Positions 1 to 11,750 of a stretch of 64,000 nucleotides of DNA are shown here, one piece after another. Position 1 is the first letter of the stretch; each line of letters begins with the position of its first letter. The stretch spans positions 223,507-287,506 of the forward strand of contig MNCI01000181.1 of NCBI GenBank assembly GCA_015680685.1, read 5' to 3'. Below the pieces are notes generated by a model. It searched no databases. It was not told where the DNA came from and was given only the letters and a program-made list of their open reading frames with translations. Origin of the DNA: Gnetum montanum. Lineage: Eukaryota > Streptophyta > Gnetopsida > Gnetales > Gnetaceae. A program made the position numbers and the translations under genes.

Positions 1-57
1 ACAAAAATGTGTAAAACAAAAAATAGAAATAGAAAAACTGAGGAACCACATATATGA

Positions 58-1239
58 TTAGCATGGATGACCATCTCCCCCATGACTGAGTTGAAAAGAG
101 AAGATCTGAAAAATTGAGCAAGGTTGTTCATCTGTTGAGGTATTTGTTACACTAGTTTGCTTGGGTTTGTGGAAAGGCTTTACCTGTTGGATGTTGACCA
201 ATTGCTTCTTGTTTGGGCTTTTAGGTTTATATATAATCATGGCCCTAGAAGGAAAGGTTTCATAAATAATATAAGGCCCCTCCCACAACATTTGGAACTT
301 AGTTCGTTGAGGTAAATTTTTGGGGTTTTAGTAAAGGACTTATCTTTAGGTTGAAATTTTACTTTCCATATTCTAAGGTCATGTCGTTATTTGTTGAATG
401 TCTTGTACACTTCATTCAAGGAAAAGGCTACTAATCGATTTTCATCTAGCACATTTAGATTGATTAGTCTTTCTTTTTGTGCCAAACTCAGGTCAAGATC
501 TAGGTCACAGGTCATTGAGAGTGTATGGAGCTTAGATTGAATTGAAAGCATTGGAAGTTTTCCATATACCAACTCATAGGAAGAGTAGCCAATAGGGAGT
601 TTCCATGTTGAGTAGTAGGCCCAAAGGACATTGTTTAATTTTGTGCTCTAGTTTCTCCTATATTTTCTAATAGTTCTTATTAAGATCTTTGTTATCTCCC
701 TATTGGTAACTTCTACTTGACTGTTGGCTTGGAGGTAATAAGATGTTGTTAATTTATGTTCAACCCCCAAGCATTGCATGAGTTTTCAAAAAGTGATACC
801 TTTGAAGTATGTTCTATTATTAGAAATTAGTGCATCTGGCATCCCAAACCTATTGACAACACTTTGTTACATAAATTGCACAACAATGGATGATGTACAG
901 TCGATGTTGGCTATTGTGTCTGCCCATTTTGTGAAGTAATCAATGGCGACAATTATATATGTCTTTCCATTTGACATAGGTGTAATGGAACCTATAAAGT
1001 CGATGCCTCATATGTCAAAGGGTTCTAGTGGTTGAATCCACTATTGAGGATCCTCCATTCATGCGATCATCCCACCACTTTGTTGACAACATTCACATGA
1101 TTAGACAAATTGGTGGACATCCTTGAAAATTGCAGGCCAATAGTATCCTGCCATCAATATTTTTATGACCATGTATCTCCCAGCATAGTGGCACCCACAA
1201 GGACCCTCATGAGCATCCTAGAAAACATGCAGTTGATCA
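58..1239 (-). pseudogene. E1 integrase (degenerate)
   Basis: Integrase inserts the retrotransposon cDNA into host DNA. From high to low coordinates the strand shows a degraded zinc-binding segment (around 1075-1230), a catalytic core with SITPMSNG-like and VAIDYFTKW-like segments (about 930-1000), and the block ending ANSQVEVTN (about 715-750), in which the catalytic Glu survives. The C-terminal part (58-572) contains LVYGKLPML and the terminal GPYIIYETFPSRAM segment, which align with E4 (49507-49737) and E5 (45574-46110). The frame changes several times, so this is a dead copy. Identification is by alignment to the sister copies in the window. Confidence 0.75.
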
Positions 1240-2039
1240 ACATCAGGTACACACCAATGAACCAAGTCATTGACACACACCTTGTAAAGGTATCCATTGA
1301 TTTGCATGAAACGTTTGGATTGATGAAGAAACTATTATTTCTTCTGGTAGTCCAAATCTTGTGGCATCTCTTGAGAAAGAATATAATTGAGGATGCCATA
1401 ATACCATTTTGGTTTTGCAGGTACTTGTTCATTTGATGCACAAGCAAAGAGGAGTTCATTTGGGAATTGATTAGAGAGTTGGCTCTCCTCCTCTTTGTCA
1501 TTCCATTGTGACCAAGACAAGTGATCAGCAATCACATTCTCAGTCCCCTTTCAATCTACCATTGTAAGATCAAATTCCTGTAAGATCACCAACTATCATA
1601 TGACATGGGGGCTCACAATTGGCTTGTTCACGAGGAAGCAAATGGCACTGTGATCAGTGTACACAAACACTTTATATCCAAGCACATAATACCTGAACTT
1701 CTCTAGAGCATACACCACCATCATTAGTTCGTTCTCTATTGTGGTGTAATTCAACTATGTATCCACAATGCTTCAACTATCCACCCACAATGCTTCGACT
1801 TGCATAGTGGATGTAATATGGATATTTCCTATTTTCCAACTACATAAATATGGCTCCCAAGGCATAATTTGATGCATTTATCATGATAAAAAACTGTATG
1901 GACCAGTCAAGTGCTCATAGAATTGGAGTCTCTATAAGCTTCTGCTTGAGGCTCTAGAATGCCTTTTCGCATTCCTTGTTCTAGAAAAATGAATCATCTT
2001 TCTTTGTTAGCTTGACCAACAGTTTTATGATCTTAAAGA
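1240..2039 (-). pseudogene. E1 RNase H (degenerate)
   Basis: This segment lies between RT and integrase and corresponds to the RNase H/linker of E5 (44161-44790). Its end carries ADHLSWSQWNDKEEE (about 1490-1535), matching ADHLSRLHWDSKEDE of E5. RNase H degrades the RNA strand of the RNA:DNA hybrid during reverse transcription. Stops and indels break the frame repeatedly. Confidence 0.65.
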
Positions 2040-2905
2040 AATTCTCTATGAATTGTCAATAGTTGCTAGTATGTCCAAGGTATGATCAAACATCCTTAAT
2101 GGTTTCTGAGTGATGAGCTATTCCTTAGATGATTCTTATCTTTTCAAGGTCCACCTCAATCCCTGTTTCAGAAATTCTATACCCTAATAAAATGCCCTCT
2201 TGAACCATCAAATGGCTCTTCTACCAGTTGAGCTGAAGATTCATCTCCACACATCTTTTAAGCACTTGCTCAAGCTAGTTCAAGGCTTACTCGAATGTAG
2301 TGTCATAAGTGGAGAAGTCATCTATAAAGACTTCCACTTTGCTACCAATTTGCTACTAAAAGATGCTTAAGACCATATGTTAAAAAGTGGCAGGAGCATT
2401 GCATAGACCAAAAAGCATCTTGTGATATGCGAAAGTTCCCTAGGAACTCATGAATGTTGTTTTGGCCTAGTCTTCTAGTGTAATCTAGATTTAGTTATAT
2501 CCACTATAGCTATCTAGAAAACTATAATAGCAATGCCCAAATATGGTGTCCAACACTTGATCAACAAATGGTAATGGAAAATGATCTTTGAATGTTACCA
2601 TGCTTAACAACTTAAAGTCAATACAAATGTGCCATTTGCCACTTTTCTTTGGTACTATCACGAGTAGGTTGACCCACTCACTATCTGCAATGGGGTAGAT
2701 AAACTTTTTCTTAAGGAGTTGCTTAATTTTATTTTTAATGATCTGCTTCAATTTTTTGTTCAATAGTTGTTGTGGTTGCCTCCTTGGCTTCATGGCCAGA
2801 TCAGTGTAAATACAATGTTGGCATATCCTAAGATCAATTTTTGTGAGTTCAAGATATGACCAAGCAAAGGCTATTGGCCATTTGTTGACCACCTTGAACA
2901 ACATT
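2040..2905 (-). pseudogene. E1 reverse transcriptase (degenerate)
   Basis: The reverse transcriptase copies element RNA into DNA. Readable blocks include FIYPIADSEWVNLLVIVPKK, then CIDF, FPLPFVDQVLDTI and YSFLDSYSGYN (2491-2800), and the catalytic FIDDF motif at about 2315-2331, in which both aspartates survive. The first half (2491-2904) is a single open stretch; the second half is broken by stops and a frameshift. RRQPQQLLNKKLKQI matches the QRRLNP segment typical of Athila-like elements. Confidence 0.8.
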
Positions 2906-3720
2906 TGTTTCTATTTAGGAGCAAGATTGGCATTGATTATTACCAGCTTGCCATTTGTGAAAAATGCATACTTTATGTCAATAGGTACATTTTTCAACTC
3001 TAAGGGATCTTGTTTAAAATTTTTAAGAATTTCCAACTCTAAAAAATAGGTATCATCATTTGCATTATCAGAGAGTTGGTGATGAACTTGCTCTAGTTTA
3101 TCCATTTTTTCAACATAGGCACATGTTAAGTTCTTAGTCAGTTCCATGCAAAGTGTGCCACCTCCAAGATTAGTTGTTAGCCACTAGGTGCCCTCCTATT
3201 TTGTGGCTACTACGTATAGGCACCTTTGAACTTCAGATTTATTTGCACACTATCTACATGCTTTGATGAATGTGCTCTTAATAGAATAGAGTTTTTGCAC
3301 AAAGTTGCACCTAGTATCATTGTACGCAATGCATGAAACTCTCTTCTTCTCAATCTTTTTGAATTCATTCTCCTTGGAAATTTTCAAGGAAAGATCTTTG
3401 ATGCCCATTCATGCATCAATAGTGCTCAACTATGTCCTTGTAATAATTGGAAAGCCTCCCTTATAGTTGTCAACCTTGATCACCAAAAAATCATGGGGAT
3501 AGGACCATCCATAAATAGTAATCACAATGTCCTCCATAAGTCTCAAAGGAATAGTGATTGACTGGTCTGCTAATTCTAGATATATATTTCTCTTCTTGAG
3601 AGGTGATAAGTTCCATGCTTTGTACATGTCATGGGTAACTAGATTAACACCGAAACCTAAATGAAGAAGAGTCTTGCATGGCTCATGTCCATCAATCTAA
3701 AAGTATATGAGAGGACTTCT
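2906..3720 (-). pseudogene. E1 protease and protease-RT linker (degenerate)
   Basis: The part at 3430-3640 matches the aspartic protease region of E5 (YKAWNLSPLKK, LELADQSITIPL, WSYPHDFLVIKV). The retroviral-type protease cuts Gag and Pol. The DSG catalytic triplet present in E5 is not clear here. The linker (2911-3147) begins MELTKNLTCAYVE, matching MELTEGITSTYVE of E5. Stops at several places show it is inactive. Confidence 0.7.
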
Positions 3721-4219
3721 AGGGTTATATTTTTTCCTGGGAAGGTTGCCAACCTTGATCCAATCATATACAACGTGGATTAACATGATAGTGCAAATCT
3801 TAGGAGGTGTTTGGTTTGAAGGGATCTCAAAAGGATTTAATGCAGAGGATGATGGAGGGACAGGGTGGTCAATTGCATTAGTCTATGAGGAATTTGGAGG
3901 ATAGTTGGATCAAAAGAATGGTCATTTTTGGGATTTGGGTTCCAAACCATTTGGCTGGAAAGCCAACTATAAGTTGACAGCTCTAGTAGTGTTACATTGT
4001 TGTGGCTATGGTGGAATTTCATCCTACATAGATAGAGTAGGAGGTAACTAAGTGGAGGGTGGAGGAGCATGTGTTAAAGGATAATAAGGGTGATAAGGAT
4101 ATGGGGTTTCCCCTCTAGTAGATGGAGAATGAGTTTTATGATACTCTAGAGGGTAGTAGTAATGCTAAAAAGAAACATGACTAGAAGAGTCACATAGAGA
4201 CATTGGTTGCTAAACATAG
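3721..4219 (-). pseudogene. E1 gag C-terminal part, left of the E2 insertion
   Basis: This proline-rich stretch between gag and protease resembles the matching region of E4 (52505-52891). It ends at the E2 insertion; 4215-4219 reads CATAG, the left half of the target duplication. No intact frame remains. Confidence 0.6.
4215..4219. repeat. E2 target-site duplication, left copy (CATAG)
   Basis: The five bases before the LTR start TGAAAACACC are repeated exactly at 20816-20820 directly after the other LTR. Confidence 0.9.
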
Positions 4220-4389
4220 TGAAAACACCACAAAAATTTTGGCCTAGCACTTTCAGATAAGATTCAAACTAAGTCATGCAGCCACCCAAGCATGAATACA
4301 ACATGACCAAACTTGGAGGTCTCCAAAACAGCCCCTAATGGTCCACGATTCCATAGGCAGGGTCCCCCTGGGGCCCATAGGCAACTGCA

Positions 4390-5085
4390 CCAACTTTCAA
4401 CATCTAGAATCAAATGTTTCAAGCTCAAAATGCTTGGTTTTGGGTAAGTAAACTTTGGTCACGCTGTAGCTTACGCTGCCCAGCGTAAGGATCAGCGTCA
4501 CCAACTTTTGAAGCCCCAAAACTGAGTCAAAATAGGCCAAAATTGAGCACAGGGACCTCCCATGATCTTCACCAAGGTCCCCAGTAGCTCCCAACATCTA
4601 GAAAATCAAGATTTGGACCTCAAATATGCCACTTTGACTTGGTGACGTTGGGGTTATTTTTCAGACGCTGCACAGCGTAAGGCTCATCGTCACCAACTTT
4701 TGGACCCCATCAAAATAGGCCGAAATCAAGCACATGGACCCCCCATGACCTCACCAAGGTCCCAAGTAGCTTCCAGCCTCTAGAAAATCAATATTTGGGC
4801 CTCAAATATGCCACTTTGACTTGGTGACACTGGGGTTACTTTTCAGACGCTGCACAGCGTAAGGCTCAGTGTCACCAACTTTTGGGGCTCCAAAATTGAG
4901 TCAAAAAAAGCTAAAATTAAGCACAAGGACCCCTCATGACCTTAACCAAGGTCTCCAATAGCTCCCAGCCTCTAGAAAATCAATATTTGGGCCTCAAACA
5001 TGCCACTTTGACTTGGTGACGCTGGGGTTACTTTTTAGACGCTGCACAACGTAAGGCTCAGCATCACCAACCAAAATAGAGTCAA
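4390..5085 (+). repeat. Tandem repeat of about 190 bp inside the E2 5' LTR, four copies
   Basis: The segment ending in TCACCAAC (or a one-base variant) recurs so that its CCAA starts at 4501, 4693, 4875 and 5067 (spacings 192, 182, 192). Each unit carries nested inverted repeats: an ACGCTG/CAGCGT hairpin inside a GTGACGCTG/CAGCGTCAC pair. Confidence 0.85.
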
Positions 5086-5595
5086 AACAGCCTCCAAATG
5101 AGCTCAAACTTGACAAGAAGCATCCTTTGGACCTCAGGCATGCAGATCCACTTCGAAAATGGGTCTCACAGGTCAAAAATGGGCTCAAAATGCATCATAA
5201 ACATTGGACACGTTGATGGTCATGCTGACACCCTGGGATGCTGGATGCCAGATGCTGATGCCAGGACACACTACAGACACGCCAGAGCTAGGTCCACACA
5301 CACTGGAGATCTTGGAATAGCAAAAACAACATAGATTTATAGATCTGTAGGCCAAACATCTAGATCCACTCTTGTATTTTAACATTCTTTGTACATTTTT
5401 CATTTTTCAGCGTATCAAGCTCTTACGTTATGGATCACACACGCCGGCGTGAGAGATCTTGGTCACGCTGCATACTGTACATTGTAAAATTCTATGCATC
5501 CAGTCAAAACATTCACACTTATTACATGATCTGCATTCCTTGCATCCGGTAACCATGGATCTTCCACACAAATCCGAATCCTACGCTCAAACCTG

Positions 5596-5605
5596 CATAA
5601 ATACC
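5596..5605 (+). promoter_or_regulatory. Candidate TATA box in E2 5' LTR
   Basis: GCATAAATACC is conserved in the 3' LTR (about 20246-20256) in the same context. It is the best TATA-like site in the LTR. This is inferred; no transcript start is known. Confidence 0.4.
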
Positions 5606-6153
5606 CCGATCTCACACTAAACCGAGGTTGGCAATTCTAAACACACAAGAGCATAGAACGCTGGGAAAATCTCTCCATACAAAACTTGGTCATGCTGAGC
5701 AACTTTGAGCATCCAAATCTCACATGCTAGACACCTTGGAGCTAGAAAACCTACACTCTCTTAACATCGGGGCTAAATGTTCACCTTACAATCATTCTGC
5801 AACTACGTTATGACCGGTGCACTTCTTTGTAATTTTCAATCAATACAAATAGTTACATTTTTGCCAATCATATTTATAGTTTATAGTATTTTCTGCTTAC
5901 GTTGTTTACACCTTGTTTGCACTTGTTCATGTTTACCTTTGCATTGGTTTACAATAACCCGGTGCACTGCCATTACGTAAGCTAGGGGAAGTCCTTGTTT
6001 GATCTTCGTGCAGACCATCCAAGGAACTCTACCTTCGTTTTTCCAACTTGCCCTCACGCGAAGGTAGGGTCTGCTGTATCTCTACGGAGATATTTAGGCA
6101 TTTATTTTTTCTCTTCCAATCTTATGCCGACAATTTCGGACAGTACAGTTTTA

Positions 6154-6171
6154 TGGCGCTAGAAGGAGGGC
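6154..6171 (+). other. E2 primer-binding site candidate
   Basis: TGGCGCTAGAAGGAGGGC starts six bases after the LTR end. TGG at the start pairs with the CCA end of a tRNA, as expected for minus-strand priming. The tRNA identity is not assigned. Confidence 0.65.
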
Positions 6172-6735
6172 CATTTCTCTGTTAGATCCGCCTCTTAGCA
6201 TCCCAGATCCAGCATTCACACATTGCTATCATGTTCCTGCTTGAATCACAGCGTCCTACACCTCCCCCTCTCAGATCTAGACACTGCCCTCAACGTCCTG
6301 CACTCTTTGCTAGTTTTAGACATTGTTTACAGCTTCCCTCATCCTTACCTTTCTTTTCTGATGCTATTCACAGTGTCCAGATCTAAGTTTTTTTCTCTCT
6401 TAGACGCTACTTCCAACACTTAGTTTTCTCACCTAGATGCCCCATCCAGTGTCCAAACATTGTGCCTTAGCTTCAAACGTTGCAATTTGCTCACGTTGTA
6501 GTTTACTCACGCTATAGTTGAAACACTGCAATTTACTCACACTGTAGTTGAAATGTTGTTGTACGTTGTTCAACACTTAGCCATATTTTTCTCTCTTCAA
6601 CACTTAGCCATATTTTTCTCTCTTCAAAACTTATCCATATTTTTCTCTCTTCAACACTTAGCCATATTTTCTCTCTTCAACACTTAGCCATATTATTTTC
6701 TTCCTCTTACGCTGTTACATCTAGAAACTTTGAAA
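6172..6735 (+). other. E2 5' leader without a gene
   Basis: No convincing reading frame is seen. The first part is pyrimidine-rich; 6490-6560 holds several CTCACGYTG-like motifs; 6571-6704 is the 27 bp tandem array. Confidence 0.6.
6571..6704 (+). repeat. 27 bp tandem repeat in the E2 leader, five copies
   Basis: CAACACTTAGCC or a close variant begins at 6571, 6598, 6625, 6652 and 6678, followed each time by ATATTTTTCTCTCTT or a close variant. Confidence 0.9.
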
Positions 6736-9567
6736 ATGGACCCTGTGCACACCAACACCACCGCCATGCCTGTTACCGACTTCGGTACTACAATCTTGGG
6801 TCCCGTCACCGTCGTTGAGTCCATAGTTGCCCTTGGCACGATGAATCCTTAGGGGCCATCTCGCCGGTCACTAAGACTACAAGGTATGGATCCCGCATTC
6901 ACTATCTTAATGCCTGAACAATATAATTTTATTTATGTTAAAATCCAAGCTAACCTGGCTGTTGATCGAGCCAAGCTGGAAGCAAAGAGACACTATGAGT
7001 TAATTCACAAAGGAGGTCATGACTTCATTCCCACCGCCTATGATGTCATCCCACTCACTAAATCCCACCATGAACTCCTATCACAACTCCTCATGGCAAG
7101 GAACCAAACCTGACACCAACCTACCATAGAATCTCACAATGGAGATGAGGAAGATAATTTTGCGACTCAATCCGAACATGGGGATTTGTACCATACTCTT
7201 AGTCCGCATACTTACGCGAACCCGTTATTTCACCCTTTCACGGGAGAGACCATGTTTCTTCATACAGTTAAAAGCACTCAGGTACATGTGCCTCAACAGG
7301 AAGTGCCCACTCTTATTCCCACTCTCCCTATGACCAATACTCAATTCAATATACCCATCCCCACTATTCCTCCGATCACTGCATTATCCCCTCTCTTACA
7401 AGTACAACCCCCCTCTCAAACTAATGTAGGAGCAACTTTCCCACCCCAAGTAATTGGGATGCCATCCGTGATACCCACTTCCACATCTACACACTTCATC
7501 CCATGAGTGCAGGTTCATACCACACCCCTAGCTCCTCCAATACAACACTAGGTACCAAGTTTCCCTTCACAACCCAGAATTGGTCAATGGCCCGTCCCTG
7601 TCACTCAATAACAACAACAACAACCTACACCTTACAGTATGCCGCCCTTAGTAACATCCACTGTAAATATTCCACAACTACAACCTCCAACCACTCAAGT
7701 TTCATCTTTTTTGTGCACTGTACAGTAGTCCAATTTGTATGGCACTCAAACTAGCCAACCTACTACTCCACCAAGTGCCCAAGAATGGGCCGAAGCCAAA
7801 AAGATGATGCAAAAGCTCACTGATGAGGTAAAACACCTCAAGACCGCTAACAATGAAGAGCTTAAAGTATTATACTTTTACCAAGATGATCCTATTAGCT
7901 CTTTGGTACCACCATTAACCTTTCCCAAAGGAATTTCTTTGCCTCAACTAACCAAATACAATGGGGAAGGAGACCCTAACGCCCATCTAGTCACATTTAG
8001 ACTAGAATTCCTGTTGCTTCAGGCTTGGCCCCATGCAATCTTGCATGTGTTCACCATATCCCTCACTGGCAGAGCATTAGACTAGTACTGAGCCTTGCCT
8101 CATAACTCCGTATCCTCTTTGGAGGATCTCTTACACTAGTTCGTTACTAGGTTTAAATACAACCTGAAACCTGAAGCAACCTTGGACAGTCTGATATAGG
8201 TAAAACAAGCATTGCTTGAACCTGTACAAAAATTTATCCAAAGATGGAGTGCCGCACTCAACGAACTTCATGAGCCAATCCCAGAAACATACCTTCTTAC
8301 GATTCTTAAGGGAGCCATGAATGATTTTTTCAAATCAAAACTGTACTATCTAAATGTGCGCACTCTAAGCCAAGATTTTGTATAGATTAAAAACATAGAA
8401 TAGGCAACCCAAAATAGCCATGACCCTACTTACTTAGCCTTCAAAAATCAACACACTAAAAAAGATAAAGAAAAGGCTAAAACAATAGTAGCAGCAGTAG
8501 CAGAGACTCAACCTACCAACATGGGACAGCAAGGCAGACCACCTACTACTCCCGGTAACTATGAGAGAACTACTCCTGCACAGTCACCTGAATCATCTTC
8601 CATGCAAGCTACTAACATGGGTCATGCACATATGTTTGAGAGGAAAGACCCTGCTCAATACACACCGCTCCCCATGAAGCCTTCCCAGTTGTTAGATCAA
8701 CTTTTGAAGGCTAGGGCCATTAAACACAAGCAGTTGTCTCCAGCGGCAGCCTAGAGACACAACCGATTCTGTGAATTGGTCAAAAACCCAAGCTTGGCAA
8801 CACCAAATGAGCCTCATATTCCAAGAGGCTTTAGACTAGATCAATTTTGTGAGTACCATCAATGGAATGGGCATGGTACTGATTATTGTTTCACCCTCAA
8901 ACAAGACATTCAATGTATGATTGATAGTGGTGAAATAACATTTGACGATGCCAACCCTGTTAAACTGCAGAATCAATCTATGGGCATATACAAAGATCCC
9001 CTTAATACTAAGGAAGCTCCTTACATTATCAACATGATCCATGTTGGAAATGAGCAAGTTATGCCCACAAAACCTTTCATGATTTGTGTCCCTCCTATAG
9101 TTTCAACATCATCCCCACAATCTTTGTATCCCACATACAATCCACCTACACCTACAAAGCCATTTTTCATTCGTGTACCCCCTGCCAATGCAACCGCAAA
9201 TGTGCAACCACCTACCTAGCCCACTCCCTTTGTGGTTCGAGTGCCACCCGCAGTTGCAACCACAGAGGTACAACCACAAAATCGACCAACTCCCTTCATA
9301 ATTAGGGTACCCAAACACCCTGATCTTCAACCTCCTACTCCTCAACTGCAAATCAAATCGACCCCGTTCATCATTAGAGTGCCTAAACACCCTGACACGC
9401 AACCACCTCCAACTATTCAACCGTAACCCCGACCCGCTCCATTCGTAATCCAGGTCCCAAAAAAACCCGATGTTCAAGCTCCAACGGTTTCTCCATGACC
9501 TTCGCAAGAACACCTCGTCGATAGACTTACTAGAGAACGGTTGGAAAAAGAACGTTGAAGTCTTGAA
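6736..9567 (+). pseudogene. E2 gag (in frame, with many stops)
   Basis: Gag forms the virus-like particle that packages element RNA. From the ATG at 6736 one frame can be followed into the protease at 9568 without a frameshift, but with many in-frame stops (for example 6850, 7111, 7504, 7549, 7606, 7726, 8083). The capsid-type domain at about 7920-8290 shows LPQLTKYNGEGDPNAHL and FTISLTGRALD, typical of retrotransposon gag. The zinc-binding motif CEYHQWNGHGTDYC (about 8850-8890) is the C-x2-H-x4-H-x4-C form characteristic of Tat gag. The C-terminal part holds six repeats of a PFxIRVP motif (9071-9470). The stops fall mostly where related proteins have Gln, Trp or Arg. Confidence 0.85.
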
Positions 9568-10749
9568 TTGGGGCCACCAATACCCAATCCCTTAAACGCT
9601 GTACCTATGGCTCCGACAACTGACGAGCCAAGCACGAGTCATGAAAGAAAAAAATCAAGAATCCCATATACATCAAACCCAGCCATCACATTAGACCACA
9701 TGAAAACCATTCCACAAGAGATACAATTGTTGGGTCCAATGGACCAAGTCTCAACCAGCAAGAGCACACCAAACAGTAAAGACTTGGCTAGTGCCCTAAC
9801 TCAGGTCACACAGGCACTTAAACAAAAAAACACATCTTTAAGCTTGTATGACCTCATGTTGACTTCTCAAGTTCATCGTGAAGCCTTAGTACGTATGTTA
9901 ACATTGATCCCAGTCAGTGAAGACTTGCCCACAAATGAACCTTCCATTCATGCGGTAATGTCTCCATATCAAGGATCAAGAGCTACATCACTAAGCTTCA
10001 ACATGGATAATATAAAAATAGATGAAAAAATAGGAGAATTCACCACTGCACCCATGTTCATAACTATACAAGTAAATCAATTTAAAATACATCGGGTGCA
10101 TGTAAATGACGGAGTAGCCACGAACGTAGTACCATACCCTGTCATCGAACAATTAGGGCTAACTAAACAAATTAAATCAACTTCCATGACATTCCTGAAA
10201 TCGTTCAGTGGATCACACGTAGTTGTCAAAGGAATACTAACTTTGGATTTCATAGCAGGGGACTGATTCCCCACATCAGCTAAATTTGTAGTCGTAGACG
10301 AGATGCCTGGTTTTAACTTGATATTGGGACGACCATGGTTAGCCCAATTAAAAGCGATTTCCTCACCCACCCACCAAGAGATTCACTTACCCTATGAAGG
10401 TGGTAAAATCATTATACATAGTGATGTAGCTACACCCAACACCTCAGCACACATAGGCACAAACCAAGGCTCAGAGGTCAAATTCGATGAGCCTAAATAG
10501 GACGACACTACTCTCGAGCCTAAACAGGACACAACACCCATTAACAACCAAAATGATAACCAATCTCCAAACCGTGATTCCCCAGAAGATATGGAAACAT
10601 TACAAAATGTGGAAACATCAGAGCATGCTGACATAGGAGTCATTCCCCGAGACGTCTCATGGTTAGAATTACCGTTTAACATAATTAGTGAAGGAGACGT
10701 TGAATATACGATTACACCGATAGACCCGACACACCATGTCAATATTTGA
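9568..10749 (+). pseudogene. E2 protease (broken)
   Basis: This continues the gag frame. The expected aspartic-protease active site reads VNDGVATNVVP (about 10099-10131), so the usual Asp of D-x-G appears as Asn with Asp one place later. MPGFNLILGRPWLAQL (10303-10350) and the following HQ are the conserved Tat protease block. A TAG interrupts at 10498. The acidic, Asn/Gln-rich tail ends with TGA at 10747. After this the frame is lost for 3.2 kb until RT. Confidence 0.8.
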
Positions 10750-11434
10750 AAATTAAAGAAGCTACTCAACTGTTAAACAACTATCATCCTAAATGACATT
10801 AAACTACACTCATCTGAAATGACATTAAAATACCACATGTCTGCAATGACATAAAACTAGCCACGGTCAGAAATGGCCGATTCATTTTAAAACCCACAGA
10901 AACAGTTTAAACCTCTCTCATTTTCTTCTAGTCTGAAATGGCCTTAAACTAGAATGCCATTGCTAAAGTCTGTCATGACTTTAAACTGACATGCATGGCC
11001 TGAAATGGCCTTAAACTAGAACAAGCTACATTTCTATTTCTTTAAGATTACATTCTTTGTTTGCATGCATAGTTGCATCCTTGCTTTACAAATTATTATT
11101 CCCCTTACATTTCTTCTACACTGTTATCATTTCAATTACATTCACACTTATATTTACAAATAGTTAAAAGAGCAAAACAAAAAAAAATACAAAACGAAAA
11201 AAAAATCTTTTGTGTTTACACTTGTGTTTATCAAAAGTTTGGACAAAACTTAAAATAAAAAAAAAACTTGAATAACATAAAAACAAAAAAAATGTATAAA
11301 TGTATGAATAATAATATCAAATGTTAACATTGTATCATACATTTGCTTTCATACAATCCACAAAATTTCAACACAAAAAAAAAACCAACTGACAGAGCCA
11401 ACAATAAAAACTAAGCATCAGCACTTGGAGGTGG

Positions 11435-11750
11435 TCAATCCCCAAATCTCTCTACATCATTGGCTCCTACTCCACTAGGGCCCGCTCCATCATCTCCAAA
11501 ATCCTATAAACAAACACAAATGAAAGTAACCATCAAAAAAACATAAATATATAAGAGAGAACTAGCAAGAGAAATAATAATAAAGTGAATAACTACAAAA
11601 GTTGTATACCCCATGGGACAAGCACTCCAATATTCGTTTGGTGCGTTTAATCCTTAATAGGGAACATGGAAATTCATTAGGTAATGCCAACATCAGAAGG
11701 ATAACATTTGCAAAAATTATGATTAATAGTTTATGTTACAACCATAGGTT
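11435..11750 (-). pseudogene. Antisense remnant of an intron-containing gene inside E2
   Basis: On the minus strand an open stretch from about 11750 to 11610 contains LRIKRTKRILECLSHG. It meets a GT donor (GGG|GTATAC at 11610/11609), a 106 bp intron, and an acceptor TTTGTTTATAG (AG at 11505-11504). The second exon (11503-11435) continues in phase 0 as DFGDDGAGPSGVGAND and ends in TGA. Joined, the frame is open throughout. No family was recognised. Extra antisense ORFs are known in Tat/Ogre elements, so this may be the 3' end of one, or of a captured host gene. Upstream exons were not found. Confidence 0.45.

Larger units (their letters stand above)
4220..6147 (+). repeat. E2 5' LTR
   Basis: It starts TGAAAACACC and ends CAGTACA, with the usual TG...CA ends. 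Its first third contains four copies of a repeat of about 182-192 bp (about 4390-5080), one more than the 3' LTR, which explains the length difference of 191 bp. A TATA-like CATAAATA lies at 5596-5604. Confidence 0.9.

Noticed and set aside
5098-5403. Open frames in the E2 5' LTR on both strands
   Set aside because: They lie in LTR repeats, are not preserved in the 3' LTR, and have no domain.
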